A stretch of 64,000 bases of DNA from an endosymbiont of Galathealinum brachiosum (GCA_003349885.1 QFXC01000002.1:129850-193849), one strand, 5' to 3'; positions 53,472 to 63,401 are shown, counted from the stretch's first letter. Numbers and translations are program-made. Notes: generated by a model from the sequence alone, not told the origin.

Positions 53472-56303
53472 ATGGGTACAGGGATAAGCGAGTATTTTAA
53501 TATGACTTTCGCAGGCTGGCTACTCAGCATCTGCATACTGTTCATAATGTCTGCATTTGTTACGCGACTTTTATTTAAAAGCAAAGACAAACATAATACT
53601 CGATCAACTAAGCATACTTCGACATCTAAAAACTGGCATGCCGAAGACATAAAAACCGTTCTCAACTCACTCGATACAACGGCAGATGGTTTAAATCGAG
53701 AAGAGATATCACTCAGACTGGACAAGTACGGTCCTAATCAACTTGAAGAAGTACAGGTACGCGGAGCAATTTTACGATTCTTATATCAGTTTCACAATCT
53801 GCTTATTTATGTATTAATTATGGCTGGTATTGTAACAGCCATACTTGAACATTGGGTTGATGCAAGCGTTATTTTTGGTGTCGTTTTTCTTAATGCTGTC
53901 ATTGGGTTTGTACAGGAAGGTAAAGCGGAGAACGCATTAAAAGCCATAAAAAAAATGCTTTCGGCAAATGCGATGGTATTACGTGATGGTCGACAAGTTT
54001 CAATTAGCGCAAAAGAGCTGGTGCCAGGTGATATAGTTTTACTGCAATCGGGTGATAAAGTACCCGCTGACTTACGCCTGTTACGCACTAAGGGTTTACA
54101 GATACAGGAATCAGTTCTCACAGGTGAGTCGTTAGCCGTAGAAAAAAATACTGACACAGTTGCACAACAGACTGTGATTGGTGATCACTTATGTATGGCT
54201 TATTCCGGCACCCTTATCACGCATGGTCAGGGAACAGGTGTTGTTGTAGCAACCGGTTCACAAACAGAAATTGGTCGTATTAGCACGCTGGTTTCCGAAG
54301 TCGATTCTGTTACCACTCCACTATTAAATCAAATGGCTCAGTTTAGTCGTTGGCTTACATTAGCGATTTTAGGTATTGCGCTTATTACTTTCGCTTTTGG
54401 TGTACTTGTTCGTGATTATGCATATACAGATATGTTTCTCGCCGCTGTAAGTCTGGCCGTTGCAGCCATACCTGAAGGCTTACCTGCTATTATGACCATT
54501 ACACTGGCAATTGGTGTTCAACGTATGGCGCATCGAAATGCCATTATACGCCGCTTACCAGCTGTAGAAACATTAGGTGCAGTTACTGTAATATGCTCGG
54601 ATAAAACAGGCACCCTCACCCGAAATGAAATGACTGTGCGCAGCATTGTCACAACCGAAGATCAGTTTGAACTAGCGGGCACAGGTTATGATCCCCACGG
54701 TGCAATTTCGGTATCAAATAAAAACATATCAACAGAAAATTCCCCGCTTCTTTCTGAAGCACTTAGAGCTGTAGTACTTTGCAACGATGCTTCATTAGAA
54801 CAGAAAAACAACGAATGGTTTGTTCATGGTGACCCTATGGAGGGCGCCTTACTGATTGCTGGTTTGAAAGGCGAAATTGATATTGAAACTGAAACAAAAC
54901 AGTATCCGCGAACAGATCTTATTCCATTTGAGTCTGAACATCGTTTTATGGCAACGCTTCACCACAGCCACTCAGGTGATGCTTTCATCTTTATTAAAGG
55001 CGCACCGGAACGTATTCTCGAATTATGCTCTCAACAGAAAACCGTTAATGGTGATCAGCCAATTAATAAAACATACTGGTCAAATCAAATAGAAAAAATG
55101 GCACACCAGGGTCAACGAGTATTAGCCATTGCACTTAAACCAGCAAACCATGAACTGATAGAACTATCTTTTGATGATGTCGACGATGGATTAATAATGC
55201 TCGGTTTATTCGGTTTGATTGATCCCCCAAGAGATGAAGCTATTAGTTCAATTAAAACCTGTAGTGATGCTGGTATTCGCGTAAAGATGATTACCGGCGA
55301 CCACGGAGCAACTGCACTTGCTATTGCGCGACAGTTAAATCTGTTTAATACAAATCATGCACTGACCGGTGAAGACATTGATTTAATGAGTGAAGATGAG
55401 TTACGACAACAGGTTCAGGACATTGATGTATATGCACGTGTTAACCCCGAACACAAATTACGCCTTGTAAAACTTATGCAGGAGCTAGGCTTAATTGTTG
55501 CAATGACAGGCGACGGTGTTAACGATGCGCCAGCACTAAAACGTGCAGATGTTGGAACGGCCATGGGCTATAACGGTACGGAAGCAGCAAAAGAAGCCGC
55601 CGAAATGGTACTGGCTGATGATAATTTTGCATCCATTACGCAGGCGGTAAAAGAAGGACGCACTGTTTACGATAATCTAAAAAAAGCGATCCTTTTCATT
55701 CTTCCAACTAATGGAGGAGAAGCTCTAATTATACTTGCTGCAATTATTTTCGGTTTTCATCAATTGCCATTAACACCGGTACAGATTCTCTGGGTCAATA
55801 TGGTTACTGCTGTTACTCTTGCGCTTTCACTATCTTTTGAACCACCTGAAAAAAATGTTATGTTACGCCCTCCACGGGCAGCTAGTGAGCCGATGTTAAC
55901 ATCCTATCTTGTATGGCGTATTCTGTTTGTTTCAGTTATTTTAATGAGCGGAACATTTGGTCTTTTTATAATAGAATTAGATCGTGGAGCAAGCATTGAA
56001 TATGCACGTACAGTCGCTGTAAATACATTAGTAATGTTTGAAATATTTTACCTCTTTAATTCCCGTTATTTAAAAAATAGTATTTTCAACTGGGCAGGAT
56101 TAACCGGTAACCCTTATGTTTTAATCGCAATAACAATACTACTAATTTTACAAATAGGATTTACCTACATTGGCTCAATGCAACATTTATTTGGCACAAC
56201 AAACATAGATTTAAATACGTGGTTACGTATTATTATTGTTTCATCATCAGTAATGTTTCTTGTAGAATTAGAAAAGTATATAGTTCGCCGAAAAGACATT
56301 TAA
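53472..56303 (+). CDS. P2A-type cation-transporting ATPase (Ca2+-ATPase-like)
   Basis: 943 residues. After an unusual N-terminal hydrophobic segment (~8-36), the standard cation ATPase N-domain begins near residue 55 (WHAEDIKTVLNSLDTTADGL). Core motifs: VLTGESLAV, AAIPEGLPAIMTITLAIG (PEGL, type P2A), phosphorylation site CSDKTGTLTRNE, MITGDHGATA, and hinge MTGDGVNDAPALKRAD. The C-terminal region has six helices with NMVTAVTLALSLSFEPPE. It could transport Ca2+ or Na+; the sequence does not separate these. The extra N-terminal helix predicts a periplasmic N-terminus and is uncommon. Confidence 0.9.
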   Translation: MGTGISEYFNMTFAGWLLSICILFIMSAFVTRLLFKSKDKHNTRSTKHTSTSKNWHAEDIKTVLNSLDTTADGLNREEISLRLDKYGPNQLEEVQVRGAILRFLYQFHNLLIYVLIMAGIVTAILEHWVDASVIFGVVFLNAVIGFVQEGKAENALKAIKKMLSANAMVLRDGRQVSISAKELVPGDIVLLQSGDKVPADLRLLRTKGLQIQESVLTGESLAVEKNTDTVAQQTVIGDHLCMAYSGTLITHGQGTGVVVATGSQTEIGRISTLVSEVDSVTTPLLNQMAQFSRWLTLAILGIALITFAFGVLVRDYAYTDMFLAAVSLAVAAIPEGLPAIMTITLAIGVQRMAHRNAIIRRLPAVETLGAVTVICSDKTGTLTRNEMTVRSIVTTEDQFELAGTGYDPHGAISVSNKNISTENSPLLSEALRAVVLCNDASLEQKNNEWFVHGDPMEGALLIAGLKGEIDIETETKQYPRTDLIPFESEHRFMATLHHSHSGDAFIFIKGAPERILELCSQQKTVNGDQPINKTYWSNQIEKMAHQGQRVLAIALKPANHELIELSFDDVDDGLIMLGLFGLIDPPRDEAISSIKTCSDAGIRVKMITGDHGATALAIARQLNLFNTNHALTGEDIDLMSEDELRQQVQDIDVYARVNPEHKLRLVKLMQELGLIVAMTGDGVNDAPALKRADVGTAMGYNGTEAAKEAAEMVLADDNFASITQAVKEGRTVYDNLKKAILFILPTNGGEALIILAAIIFGFHQLPLTPVQILWVNMVTAVTLALSLSFEPPEKNVMLRPPRAASEPMLTSYLVWRILFVSVILMSGTFGLFIIELDRGASIEYARTVAVNTLVMFEIFYLFNSRYLKNSIFNWAGLTGNPYVLIAITILLILQIGFTYIGSMQHLFGTTNIDLNTWLRIIIVSSSVMFLVELEKYIVRRKDI

Positions 56304-56419
56304 TAATTAATTACATTACGGCTAACTTCGATTCAAATCTGAAAGCGCCTGTTAAACTTAACACTTACAGACAATAAAAAATAAATTTAAGAAACGAAGT
56401 CAGCCTTATTATAAGTAGA

Positions 56420-57349
56420 TTATTTAACAACAATCTCCTTTATTCCAAAATATCGATCATAACTATCGCGCAAATCAAGATAAATATAATTTGCACTTAT
56501 ATCTCCGTTCAAATTAATGATTGTAGTGGTATCATCAGGATATACTGTATTTTGAAATACCCAATCAGTGCCATCATACGTCCAGACAGTTAATTCACGA
56601 GCATGCTCTGCTGGAATCCATTCAATTTCGATCGTGCTCATGGTTTGCAATGTCTGCCAGCCTAACCTCATATTAATTGACTGATCATTATCCATCACAC
56701 CCGAACGCCAGTATGTTGTTTCATCACCGTCATTCATATTAGCTGTACCATAACGCTGGTTACTCTGTTTCACTTCAACTAAAGCATTCAAAGCAATATT
56801 ATCTGTAGATGGTGGCACTGTACTACCCAGTAGACTGGAACTGATCAGGGCTGAACCTATCTCCGGACAAGGAGCAGCAAAACAGGGATATACAGTCGCT
56901 GATTTTATAAACCCTATATTCTTTGCAAAATACAATGTCGTATAACTACCACATGAAACACCTACTGTATCTGTAAATGTCCCCGCATCTGTTATCACCT
57001 CACTGCCACGGGATACAACGGTAGTTTGACCGTTACTACAAATGCTATCTGATACATTTTGAATCGTATCTACAGCAGCATCTAAATTTACAAAATTTTG
57101 AGTCCCCGTACCTGGTGTCCATACAGTGATATCATTATCCCATCTACTGGCATGAACCCACATTTCACCCATAGAAGAAAAATTTTCATGTTTTTTCCAG
57201 TCGTAATAGGATTGAGTAATTGAATCAGACGAATCATCTGAAAAATTCCAGCTATCACCGATATCACCGGTAATATATTCATTTGCAGAAATTGAACCTG
57301 TAAAAGCCATCGATATAAAACCTGCAGCCAGCAGAGTTTGTTTTATCAT
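56420..57349 (-). CDS. Secreted protein with a C-terminal discoidin (F5/8 type C)-like domain
   Basis: 309 residues with a Sec signal (MIKQTLLAAGFISMAFTGSI). Residues ~25-180 have no recognised domain but include four cysteines, possibly two disulfides. The C-terminal ~120 residues (NALVEVKQSNQRYGTANMND, DGDETTYWRSG, IEIEWIPAEHARELTVW, YIYLDLRDSYDRYFGIKEI) match the jelly-roll pattern of F5/8 type C carbohydrate- or membrane-binding modules. A role in surface attachment or polysaccharide binding is an inference. Confidence 0.78.
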   Translation of the reverse strand: MIKQTLLAAGFISMAFTGSISANEYITGDIGDSWNFSDDSSDSITQSYYDWKKHENFSSMGEMWVHASRWDNDITVWTPGTGTQNFVNLDAAVDTIQNVSDSICSNGQTTVVSRGSEVITDAGTFTDTVGVSCGSYTTLYFAKNIGFIKSATVYPCFAAPCPEIGSALISSSLLGSTVPPSTDNIALNALVEVKQSNQRYGTANMNDGDETTYWRSGVMDNDQSINMRLGWQTLQTMSTIEIEWIPAEHARELTVWTYDGTDWVFQNTVYPDDTTTIINLNGDISANYIYLDLRDSYDRYFGIKEIVVK

Positions 57350-57816
57350 TTATATTCTCCATAAAAAATTTAAGTAAGAGAATTTTTAATTACATTATGA
57401 TAATTACTTAATCGTTCAGAATCTTCAGCTACTATGTTAGCAACCAGTCTAATGAAATATTATTAGCTGCGGTCACTTCCCTGTCTTTGAAAATTTTGAA
57501 GTGTATTTCATCAATCATAATCGATCAAAAACTTCTCAAAATAATTCAGCCAGAATTTTATATATACCGCACCTGATCTGAGGCCAGAAGGATATTAGAA
57601 ACGAGTATTAATATTAAATTACAATACTTGATGATTAGATAATTATGATTAATAGGCATGAAGAAAACTTTATTAAAAAAACAGGTAAGAACAATATCTC
57701 CTGATTTTTCAAAAACTTATTACATAAAATAAAAATAACTACATTAATAAAACAGCAAATATATTATGCTAATTATCTATTTATATAGACAAACGGTAGC
57801 AAGTTTGAGTAGGAGA
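57350..57816. other. AT-rich intergenic stretch with no supported gene
   Basis: 467 nt between the discoidin-like and PhoX-like genes. It is AT-rich with short homopolymer runs. No RNA gene, repeat or plausible reading frame stands out. The AGGAG-ATG at 57811-57825 on the plus strand opens only 25 codons antisense to the PhoX-like gene. Confidence 0.5.
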
Positions 57817-59004
57817 TTAACTATGAAATGGACCTGTCACTTCGAATGTGACGCCATCATTAGAAACCCCTTTCGCCCCTCGTTGAGAACTAAAATATAA
57901 TCGTTTGCCATCCGGTGAAAATGCCGGGCCGGTTATTTCTGAATTTTCATGTCCGACCAACTGAACTAATGGAACCAGCTTATTTGAATTAGTAATTGCT
58001 ACAATCTGCAAATCACCGCCATCTTCACTCACTACCAGCTCACCATCCTGTGAAAGCGTTATATTATCGACACCTGTCAAAATTGGATTCTGATTTACAC
58101 CCGCATCATAAACAACGGAAAGAGTTTCCGTCTTAGTATTATAAGACCATATACGATTATCACCTTTTGTTGCAAAAGAGACAGTACCATTATAATAAAC
58201 TATACCTTCGCCACCTTTAAATTCTGTGCTCGAATCCACCTGATGACGTGTCGCAACAGTTGATGCTTCTGGATCAGGCACAGGAATCCAGTTAACTTTA
58301 AATTGCACCGAATCAACCACTGCGACTTCCAGCGTACCAGCAGATAAATTCGGATAACCGTTACTATTAATTGAATCGGGTACAAACCGATAAAAACAAC
58401 CATCATATAAATCTTCTGTCATATACAGATAATTACTTTCTAAATCTACAGTAATAGCTTCATGATAAAAACGACCTAACGCGGGCCGTTTAACCGGCAT
58501 CATTTGTCCGTAAGGATCACACTCCCAGATAAAACCTCTATTAATTTCTTCACAGGACAACCAGGTACCCCATGGCGTTGCTCCACCTGCACAATTTAAA
58601 TTAGAGTTATCAAGTATTGAATATGCATTTATAATATTACCAGCCGCATCAAAACGAATTGAACTAACCCCACCAAGGTTACGCCCTATTTCACTATTAG
58701 ATACATAGATCCAACCACCATCACTAGTTAAAAAAGTAGCCCCTCCATCTGGTGCATCATGCCATACAAAAGGTGAACCGGAATAAGGAGCTACACCTGA
58801 ATTTGCTATGACCCGCGAAGTAAAACCATCAGGTAACATTAAGCCATTTTCATCAGGTGGTAATAAAACACCAACTTCATCAAGCAGACTAGTTGATGAT
58901 GATGGTTTTATGATTCTGTTATTAGAGCATCCTAATAACGAGCCAATGGATAATACGGCTAATGAAGATAATGTCGAACGTAAAAAGGATCTGCGTGTAT
59001 TCAT
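57817..59004 (-). CDS. PhoX/DUF839-family phosphatase-like lipoprotein (Tat-exported)
   Basis: 395 residues from ATG 59004. N-terminus MNTRRSFLRSTLSSLAVLSI has a twin-arginine motif (RRSFLR) and continues to a lipobox LLGC (Cys ~26). The body follows the PhoX beta-propeller: NGLMLPDGFTSRVIANSG, PDGGATFLTSDGGWIYVSNSE, TPWGTWLSCEE, GRFYHEAITVD, EDLYDGCFYRFVP and AFSPDGKRLYFSSQ. PhoX enzymes are Ca2+/Fe3+ alkaline phosphatases; close paralogues without known activity also exist. The longer frame to 59055 would bury the signal and is rejected. Confidence 0.85.
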   Translation of the reverse strand: MNTRRSFLRSTLSSLAVLSIGSLLGCSNNRIIKPSSSTSLLDEVGVLLPPDENGLMLPDGFTSRVIANSGVAPYSGSPFVWHDAPDGGATFLTSDGGWIYVSNSEIGRNLGGVSSIRFDAAGNIINAYSILDNSNLNCAGGATPWGTWLSCEEINRGFIWECDPYGQMMPVKRPALGRFYHEAITVDLESNYLYMTEDLYDGCFYRFVPDSINSNGYPNLSAGTLEVAVVDSVQFKVNWIPVPDPEASTVATRHQVDSSTEFKGGEGIVYYNGTVSFATKGDNRIWSYNTKTETLSVVYDAGVNQNPILTGVDNITLSQDGELVVSEDGGDLQIVAITNSNKLVPLVQLVGHENSEITGPAFSPDGKRLYFSSQRGAKGVSNDGVTFEVTGPFHS

Positions 59005-59093
59005 AATAATAAAGTTAATAACTAATCTAATATCAGATTTTATTGACCGTAACATGGGCTGTATTATGAATCAATTGGGTCGAACTTTTCCAT

Positions 59094-59130
59094 AAAAAAG
59101 CCCAGGTAAAATAACTGATTTACCGGGCTT
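59094..59130 (-). terminator. Terminator of the old yellow enzyme gene
   Basis: On the minus strand the stem AAGCCCGGTAAA / TTTACCTGGGCTT, with one bulged base, is followed by TTTTTTATG. It is about 30 nt after the stop of the gene at 59158. Confidence 0.8.
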
Positions 59131-59157
59131 CATCTAGCTAAATATTAAAAGAATTTT

Positions 59158-60249
59158 TTACACGATATTTTTATCTACTTCTAATGCGGGGTAATCTGTA
59201 TAACCTTTTTCATCACCACCATAAAACGTAGATTGATCCGGCTCATTAAGCGATGCGCCCTGCGCAAAACGTTCGGGTAAGTCCGGATTAGCAATAAACA
59301 ACTGGCCAAATGCAATCATATCCGCATGCCCCTGTGTTAATGCATCTTCTGCAGTAGCCCGGGTATAACCCATATTTGCCATATACAAACCACCGAATCG
59401 TTTCTTAAGCTCAACGTAATCAACCTTACGCTCACCGTTCAACATATCACCTTCTAATACATGAAGGTAAGCAAGGTCATGTTTACTCAACATATCAACG
59501 ACCGCATTAAATGTAACCTGAGGCTGTGAGTCTCGAATATCATTAAACTGGTTTTCTGGTGACAATCGAACGCCAACTCGTTTACTTGGCCAAACTTCCT
59601 TAACCGCATTAATCACTTCTTCAAGTAAACGCATGCGATTTTCTACACTGCCTCCATAGATATCATCGCGTGTATTTGATCCATCACGTAAAAATTCATC
59701 TAACAGGTAACCATTAGCAGAGTGAACCTCTACTCCATCAAAACCAGCTTCTTTTGCATTTTTTGCTGCATCGACATAATCCGCTACCAAAGCGGGTATT
59801 TCACCCAGCTCAAGTGCTCGAGGTGTCACAAATGGCTGCATACCCTCATATGTAACCGCATCACCCTGTGGCTGAATTGCCGACGGTGCTACCGGTAACA
59901 TGTTATCTGGCAACATCGATGGATGAGAAATACGACCTACATGCCATAACTGTAGAAAGATTAAACCACCTTCTTTATGAACTGCATCCGTTATCTTTTT
60001 CCAGCCCTTTATTTGCGCTTCTGAATGCACACCCGGTGTAGACGGGTAACCTAACGCGGTTTCTGAAATTTGACTGGCTTCGGTAATTAATAAACCTGCA
60101 CTGGCACGCTGAGTGTAATAAAGCCTGTTCAGGTCTGTAGGCACATTTCCCTCACCCGCACGGTTACGAGTTAATGGGGCCATTACCATCCGATTTGACA
60201 GATTAAGGTCACCCATTTTCAGGGAAGTAAACAACTGAGACGTCGACAT
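59158..60249 (-). CDS. Old yellow enzyme family flavoprotein (NemA-like alkene reductase)
   Basis: 363-residue FMN-dependent NADPH oxidoreductase of the NemA/OYE type. Seen: start region LKMGDLNLSNRMVMAPLTRN, flavin and substrate residues FLQLWHVGRISHP, and GVEVHSANGYLLDEFLRDGS with the His and Asn that bind the substrate carbonyl or nitro group. The C-terminal MIAFGQLFIANPDLPERF is typical. AAAGGAGATCAC precedes the ATG. Such enzymes reduce enals, enones and nitro compounds. Divergent from a LysR regulator that probably controls it. Confidence 0.94.
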   Translation of the reverse strand: MSTSQLFTSLKMGDLNLSNRMVMAPLTRNRAGEGNVPTDLNRLYYTQRASAGLLITEASQISETALGYPSTPGVHSEAQIKGWKKITDAVHKEGGLIFLQLWHVGRISHPSMLPDNMLPVAPSAIQPQGDAVTYEGMQPFVTPRALELGEIPALVADYVDAAKNAKEAGFDGVEVHSANGYLLDEFLRDGSNTRDDIYGGSVENRMRLLEEVINAVKEVWPSKRVGVRLSPENQFNDIRDSQPQVTFNAVVDMLSKHDLAYLHVLEGDMLNGERKVDYVELKKRFGGLYMANMGYTRATAEDALTQGHADMIAFGQLFIANPDLPERFAQGASLNEPDQSTFYGGDEKGYTDYPALEVDKNIV

Positions 60250-60349
60250 GTGATCTCCTTTAAAAAGCGTTAACAGGGGTTAGTTAATAATTCTAAACTC
60301 AGTATAACGATTTGATTGTCTTTCAATAGGCAGCAAATTAGCGTATATA

Positions 60350-60368
60350 TGTTTCCAATTTAGAAACA
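60350..60368 (+). promoter_or_regulatory. Candidate LysR-type operator between the OYE and lysR genes
   Basis: TGTTTC-CAATTTA-GAAACA is a 6-bp perfect inverted repeat with 7-bp spacer (T-N11-A type core), ending 12 nt before the lysR ATG. Its position in a 130-nt divergent intergenic region suits regulation of both genes. Confidence 0.6.
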
Positions 60369-60379
60369 GTGAGACTCTT

Positions 60380-61288
60380 ATGGATGTTGCCAGCAAACTG
60401 ATCTTATTTGCGGATGTCATAGATAGCGGCAGCTTTAGTAAAGCCGCCAGCCTTCGTGATGTTAATCGCTCCATGGTCAGCAAACAGATTGCACAGCTGG
60501 AAGAACACCTTGGAGTGAGACTTATAAACAGGACAACTCGCAGCCTGAGCCTGACCGATGCGGGGCATGCTATCTATCAACATGCCAGCAACATTCGTAA
60601 TCAACTACTGGAAACCGATGCTCTGGTAGCCTCATTACGGGAAGATGTGAGTGGTGAACTACGTATATCGAGCACCACGCATTTTGGACGAAAGCATGTT
60701 ATGCCCGTTATAAAAAAACTGGTTGAAGATTACCCTGAACTTAAAATTGATTTACGTCTTGAAGATAGATACGTGGATATTGTGGGTGAGCGTTTCGATG
60801 TTGCCATACGTATTACCTCTCCAGTCGACTCATCACTAATTGCACGTAAGTTAACAAACAATAAACTGGTTATGGTTGCCTCGCCTGCCTACCTTGATCA
60901 ACACGGCACACCACAAAACATTGCTGACCTGGCGTGTCATCGCTTTGTTGTTTACGCTGGAGACAGTGGCGTGCTGGATAAATGGGCGTATTACGAAGGA
61001 TCAGAAATTAAAAGTTATTCAGTAAATGTACATACCAAGGTAAATGATGGAACCGCCCTGTTAAAGTCTGCTGAAAATGGAATTGGTATAGGTCTGACCC
61101 TGCTATCTGATAGCCACGCACAACTCAATAATGGCACACTGGTAGAAGTTTTGGCCGATGTTAAATTCAAAGCATTCTCATCGACTTATATTATGTACCC
61201 TAGCCGTAGCCACATACCGAAAAAAACACGCCTGTTCATTGATCGCATGGTTGAATATGTAACGCAGCAGGATTTTTATATTGCTTAG
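60380..61288 (+). CDS. LysR-family transcriptional regulator
   Basis: 302 residues. The N-terminal winged helix (~1-60) reads FADVIDSGSFSKAASLRDVN, RSMVSKQIAQLEEHLGVRLI, NRTTRSLSLTDAG. The C-terminal effector-binding domain is of the CrgA/AaeR group (RISSTTHFGRKHVMPVIKKL, DVAIRITSPVDSSLIARKL). It is divergently transcribed from the old yellow enzyme gene with a palindrome in between, so it is likely the regulator of that gene and of itself. Confidence 0.94.
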   Translation: MDVASKLILFADVIDSGSFSKAASLRDVNRSMVSKQIAQLEEHLGVRLINRTTRSLSLTDAGHAIYQHASNIRNQLLETDALVASLREDVSGELRISSTTHFGRKHVMPVIKKLVEDYPELKIDLRLEDRYVDIVGERFDVAIRITSPVDSSLIARKLTNNKLVMVASPAYLDQHGTPQNIADLACHRFVVYAGDSGVLDKWAYYEGSEIKSYSVNVHTKVNDGTALLKSAENGIGIGLTLLSDSHAQLNNGTLVEVLADVKFKAFSSTYIMYPSRSHIPKKTRLFIDRMVEYVTQQDFYIA

Positions 61289-61304
61289 TATTTTTAAAGA
61301 CAAC

Positions 61305-61793
61305 TTAATTTACAATTATTCTATTATTAATTTTATATTTTTCTGGATTTTCATTAAACAAGACAACCTCATCAATTAATTTTAGGGGAACCTCTCTTTC
61401 GCTACACTCTTTTAAGCTATCAATCTCAACCCTGCACCTTGACTCACCAGTGGTCATATCATAATTTACGAAACTAGCATGAAGTAACTGTAAATTAGAT
61501 ACAAAATAAATACTCGTAATATGAAAATCCTCTTCTACACTGGTACTAACAGGACCATCCAGTATTTCTATTAAACACCCATTATCATCAAATCTTAAAA
61601 AGCTAGATGAGCGATCAAACTTACCATAACCTTTTATTTCAATCTCGCCCCAGCAACTGAACTTATCCGTAGCTACCAGTGCAATATAATTAAAATCTGA
61701 CGTTTTCCAGTAAGCAGCTATCTCTCCTCTTCTTAAATAACGTTTAACTTCGTAAACGATCGAGTCAATCAATTGATTTAATATTCTTTTCAT
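61305..61793 (-). CDS. Hypothetical protein, no recognised domain
   Basis: 162 residues, predicted soluble, mostly beta-rich in the centre (GEIEIKGYGKFDRSSSFLRF, ITSIYFVSNLQLLHASFVNY). It starts MKRILNQLIDSIVYEVKRYL, an amphipathic helix. There is no signal peptide, no close family I can name and no operon partner. Codon use is AT-rich and similar to the neighbouring intergenic DNA, so horizontal origin is possible. Confidence 0.55.
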   Translation of the reverse strand: MKRILNQLIDSIVYEVKRYLRRGEIAAYWKTSDFNYIALVATDKFSCWGEIEIKGYGKFDRSSSFLRFDDNGCLIEILDGPVSTSVEEDFHITSIYFVSNLQLLHASFVNYDMTTGESRCRVEIDSLKECSEREVPLKLIDEVVLFNENPEKYKINNRIIVN

Positions 61794-61913
61794 ATTGCTA
61801 ATTTATAACTTATTTAATAAAACTAATTAATACATATACAATTAAAAAATACAAACCGATAACTATTCCACAACGAATATCATGATTAAAAAACAAAGGT
61901 TAAAGACAGCCCA

Positions 61914-62639
61914 TCATCTATATTCAATATATAATTGTTTCACCCATTCTAACTCACCACTCCATTCATCTATGGTTGTTTGTAATGCCGCAGGCAATGG
62001 CGATGGCCAGGGTAATCCATATTTATCAGGCTGAACTAATGGCGCCAATAAAGAAGCTGCTGCCAGATCTGCACGGCTAAAAGTATCACCAGCCAAAAAC
62101 TTATGTTCTGATAAATGAAGATTTAATTTATCGATTGCCAGTTTTAAATCCAGTTTTGCCTGTAATGCAGTTTCATCATTGATCCTCATGAGTTTAATCA
62201 TTTTTAAACGTAATGCAGGAAAAAAGAACTTCATTAATATTTTCCCATACCAGGGCCCCTTATATGTAAAGATAGGTATCAGGAGTTTCGGATGATCAAG
62301 TAATGAATGATAAAAAAAAGTGCGTAAATTCGGCCCAACCTCCTTATCAACGAAAGCCTCCCACTCCAGAGCTTTAACTCGAGTTTCATCATCTACCGGG
62401 GTTAACCTGTGATCAGTAAATTTTTCATCTAAATAATCAATGATTTTATCAGAATGCTGAATAATATTAGCTTCATGTTTCAACACAGGTACTTCTGATC
62501 GCTTAGCTATAGACATTACCTGCTTTACATGTGGCCCGGGCAACAGGTTTTTAACCTTATATGGAATACCTTTATAGTCGAGTGCCCAACGGGCTTTTTC
62601 ACAGAAATGTGAAATTGGAAACTGATATAAAATCACCAT
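61914..62639 (-). CDS. Glutathione S-transferase family protein
   Basis: 241 residues from ATG 62639, which has AAGGA 7 nt upstream. The N-terminal thioredoxin-like domain (~1-80) starts LYQFPISHFCEKARWALDYK, with the catalytic Ser/Cys position in SHFCEK, and includes VPVLKHEANIIQHSDKIIDY for glutathione contact. The helical C-terminal domain holds FLAGDTFSRADLAAASLLAP. The reading frame to 62738 adds an AT-rich N-terminus without a ribosome binding site and is rejected. Substrate unknown. Confidence 0.9.
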   Translation of the reverse strand: MVILYQFPISHFCEKARWALDYKGIPYKVKNLLPGPHVKQVMSIAKRSEVPVLKHEANIIQHSDKIIDYLDEKFTDHRLTPVDDETRVKALEWEAFVDKEVGPNLRTFFYHSLLDHPKLLIPIFTYKGPWYGKILMKFFFPALRLKMIKLMRINDETALQAKLDLKLAIDKLNLHLSEHKFLAGDTFSRADLAAASLLAPLVQPDKYGLPWPSPLPAALQTTIDEWSGELEWVKQLYIEYR

Positions 62640-62913
62640 TAAGAATTCCTTTTTAAATATTTCCCTATAGTAATACACAAACTTATTAAACCAGAATTTA
62701 TATAAGCTTTCTAATATCAACGATATTTCGTTGAACACTCCCGACTATTCGTAAAACACGAATTACCGTATTGCTTTAGATACTTAACATTACATATATT
62801 ATCAATACTTATCAAGCACTTACATAAATATCCTTTTATGGCACAGCTAATGCTCTAGTACAGTTAACGAATTTACTCGTTATAAATTAACTTTGTAGAA
62901 AAAGGATTAAAAC

Positions 62914-63282
62914 ATGAAACTTATTTCAGCTTTTGTCGTCAGTCTGATACTACTTATACCAGCCCTGACATTTGCCGCTCCACCTAAGACTATTGATGGA
63001 GTCACCACCATTCACCTTACTGAATACAACGGTTACTTCTCAAGCCCTGAAACACTTGTAAAACTCAAACCCGGTAAATACAAATTCATTATCAAGAACA
63101 AATCTGGAAAATTGGTGGGCTTTTGGTTGCAAGATGCCAAGAGCCATAAATTTCTAGATAAATTCCCAATAGAAAAAGATGAAACACGTACGACTGATGT
63201 CGTGAATATCACTGAAAATGGTTTTCGTTATCGTTGCCCAATTAACCCTACACCATGGTATGACGTAGGTGTAGAGAAGTAA
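62914..63282 (+). CDS. Small periplasmic cupredoxin-like protein
   Basis: 122 residues with a Sec signal (MKLISAFVVSLILLIPALTF, AA cleavage). The mature ~100 residues are all beta with the outline of a cupredoxin (HLTEYNGYFSSPETLVKLKPGKYKF, then IIKNKSGKLVGFWL). The C-terminal loop RCPINPTPWYDVGV has one Cys but not the usual C-x(n)-H-x(n)-M set, so blue-copper binding is doubtful. A clear AAAAGGA lies before the ATG. It precedes the HPP-family gene on the same strand. Confidence 0.62.
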   Translation: MKLISAFVVSLILLIPALTFAAPPKTIDGVTTIHLTEYNGYFSSPETLVKLKPGKYKFIIKNKSGKLVGFWLQDAKSHKFLDKFPIEKDETRTTDVVNITENGFRYRCPINPTPWYDVGVEK

Positions 63283-63306
63283 TACATCAAATAATTAAAT
63301 GGACCA

Positions 63307-63337
63307 GGGCGGATTTTTATTCACTAAGGATCCGCCC
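63307..63337. repeat. Stem-loop between the cupredoxin-like and HPP genes
   Basis: GGGCGGAT (63307-63314) pairs perfectly with ATCCGCCC (63330-63337) across a 15-nt AT-rich loop. No T-run follows directly, so it is not a classical terminator. It could be an mRNA hairpin or a repeat. Confidence 0.5.
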
Positions 63338-63401
63338 CGGAAACATTTAACTCCAGGACATTAGACCCTGCGACATTTAAAAACCTAATTCAGGAATTTG
63401 T

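Noticed and set aside
57823..57900. 25-codon plus-strand frame after a good AGGAG site
   Set aside because: Antisense to the end of the PhoX-like gene, whose motif-rich frame explains the sequence; chance Shine-Dalgarno likeness is likely.
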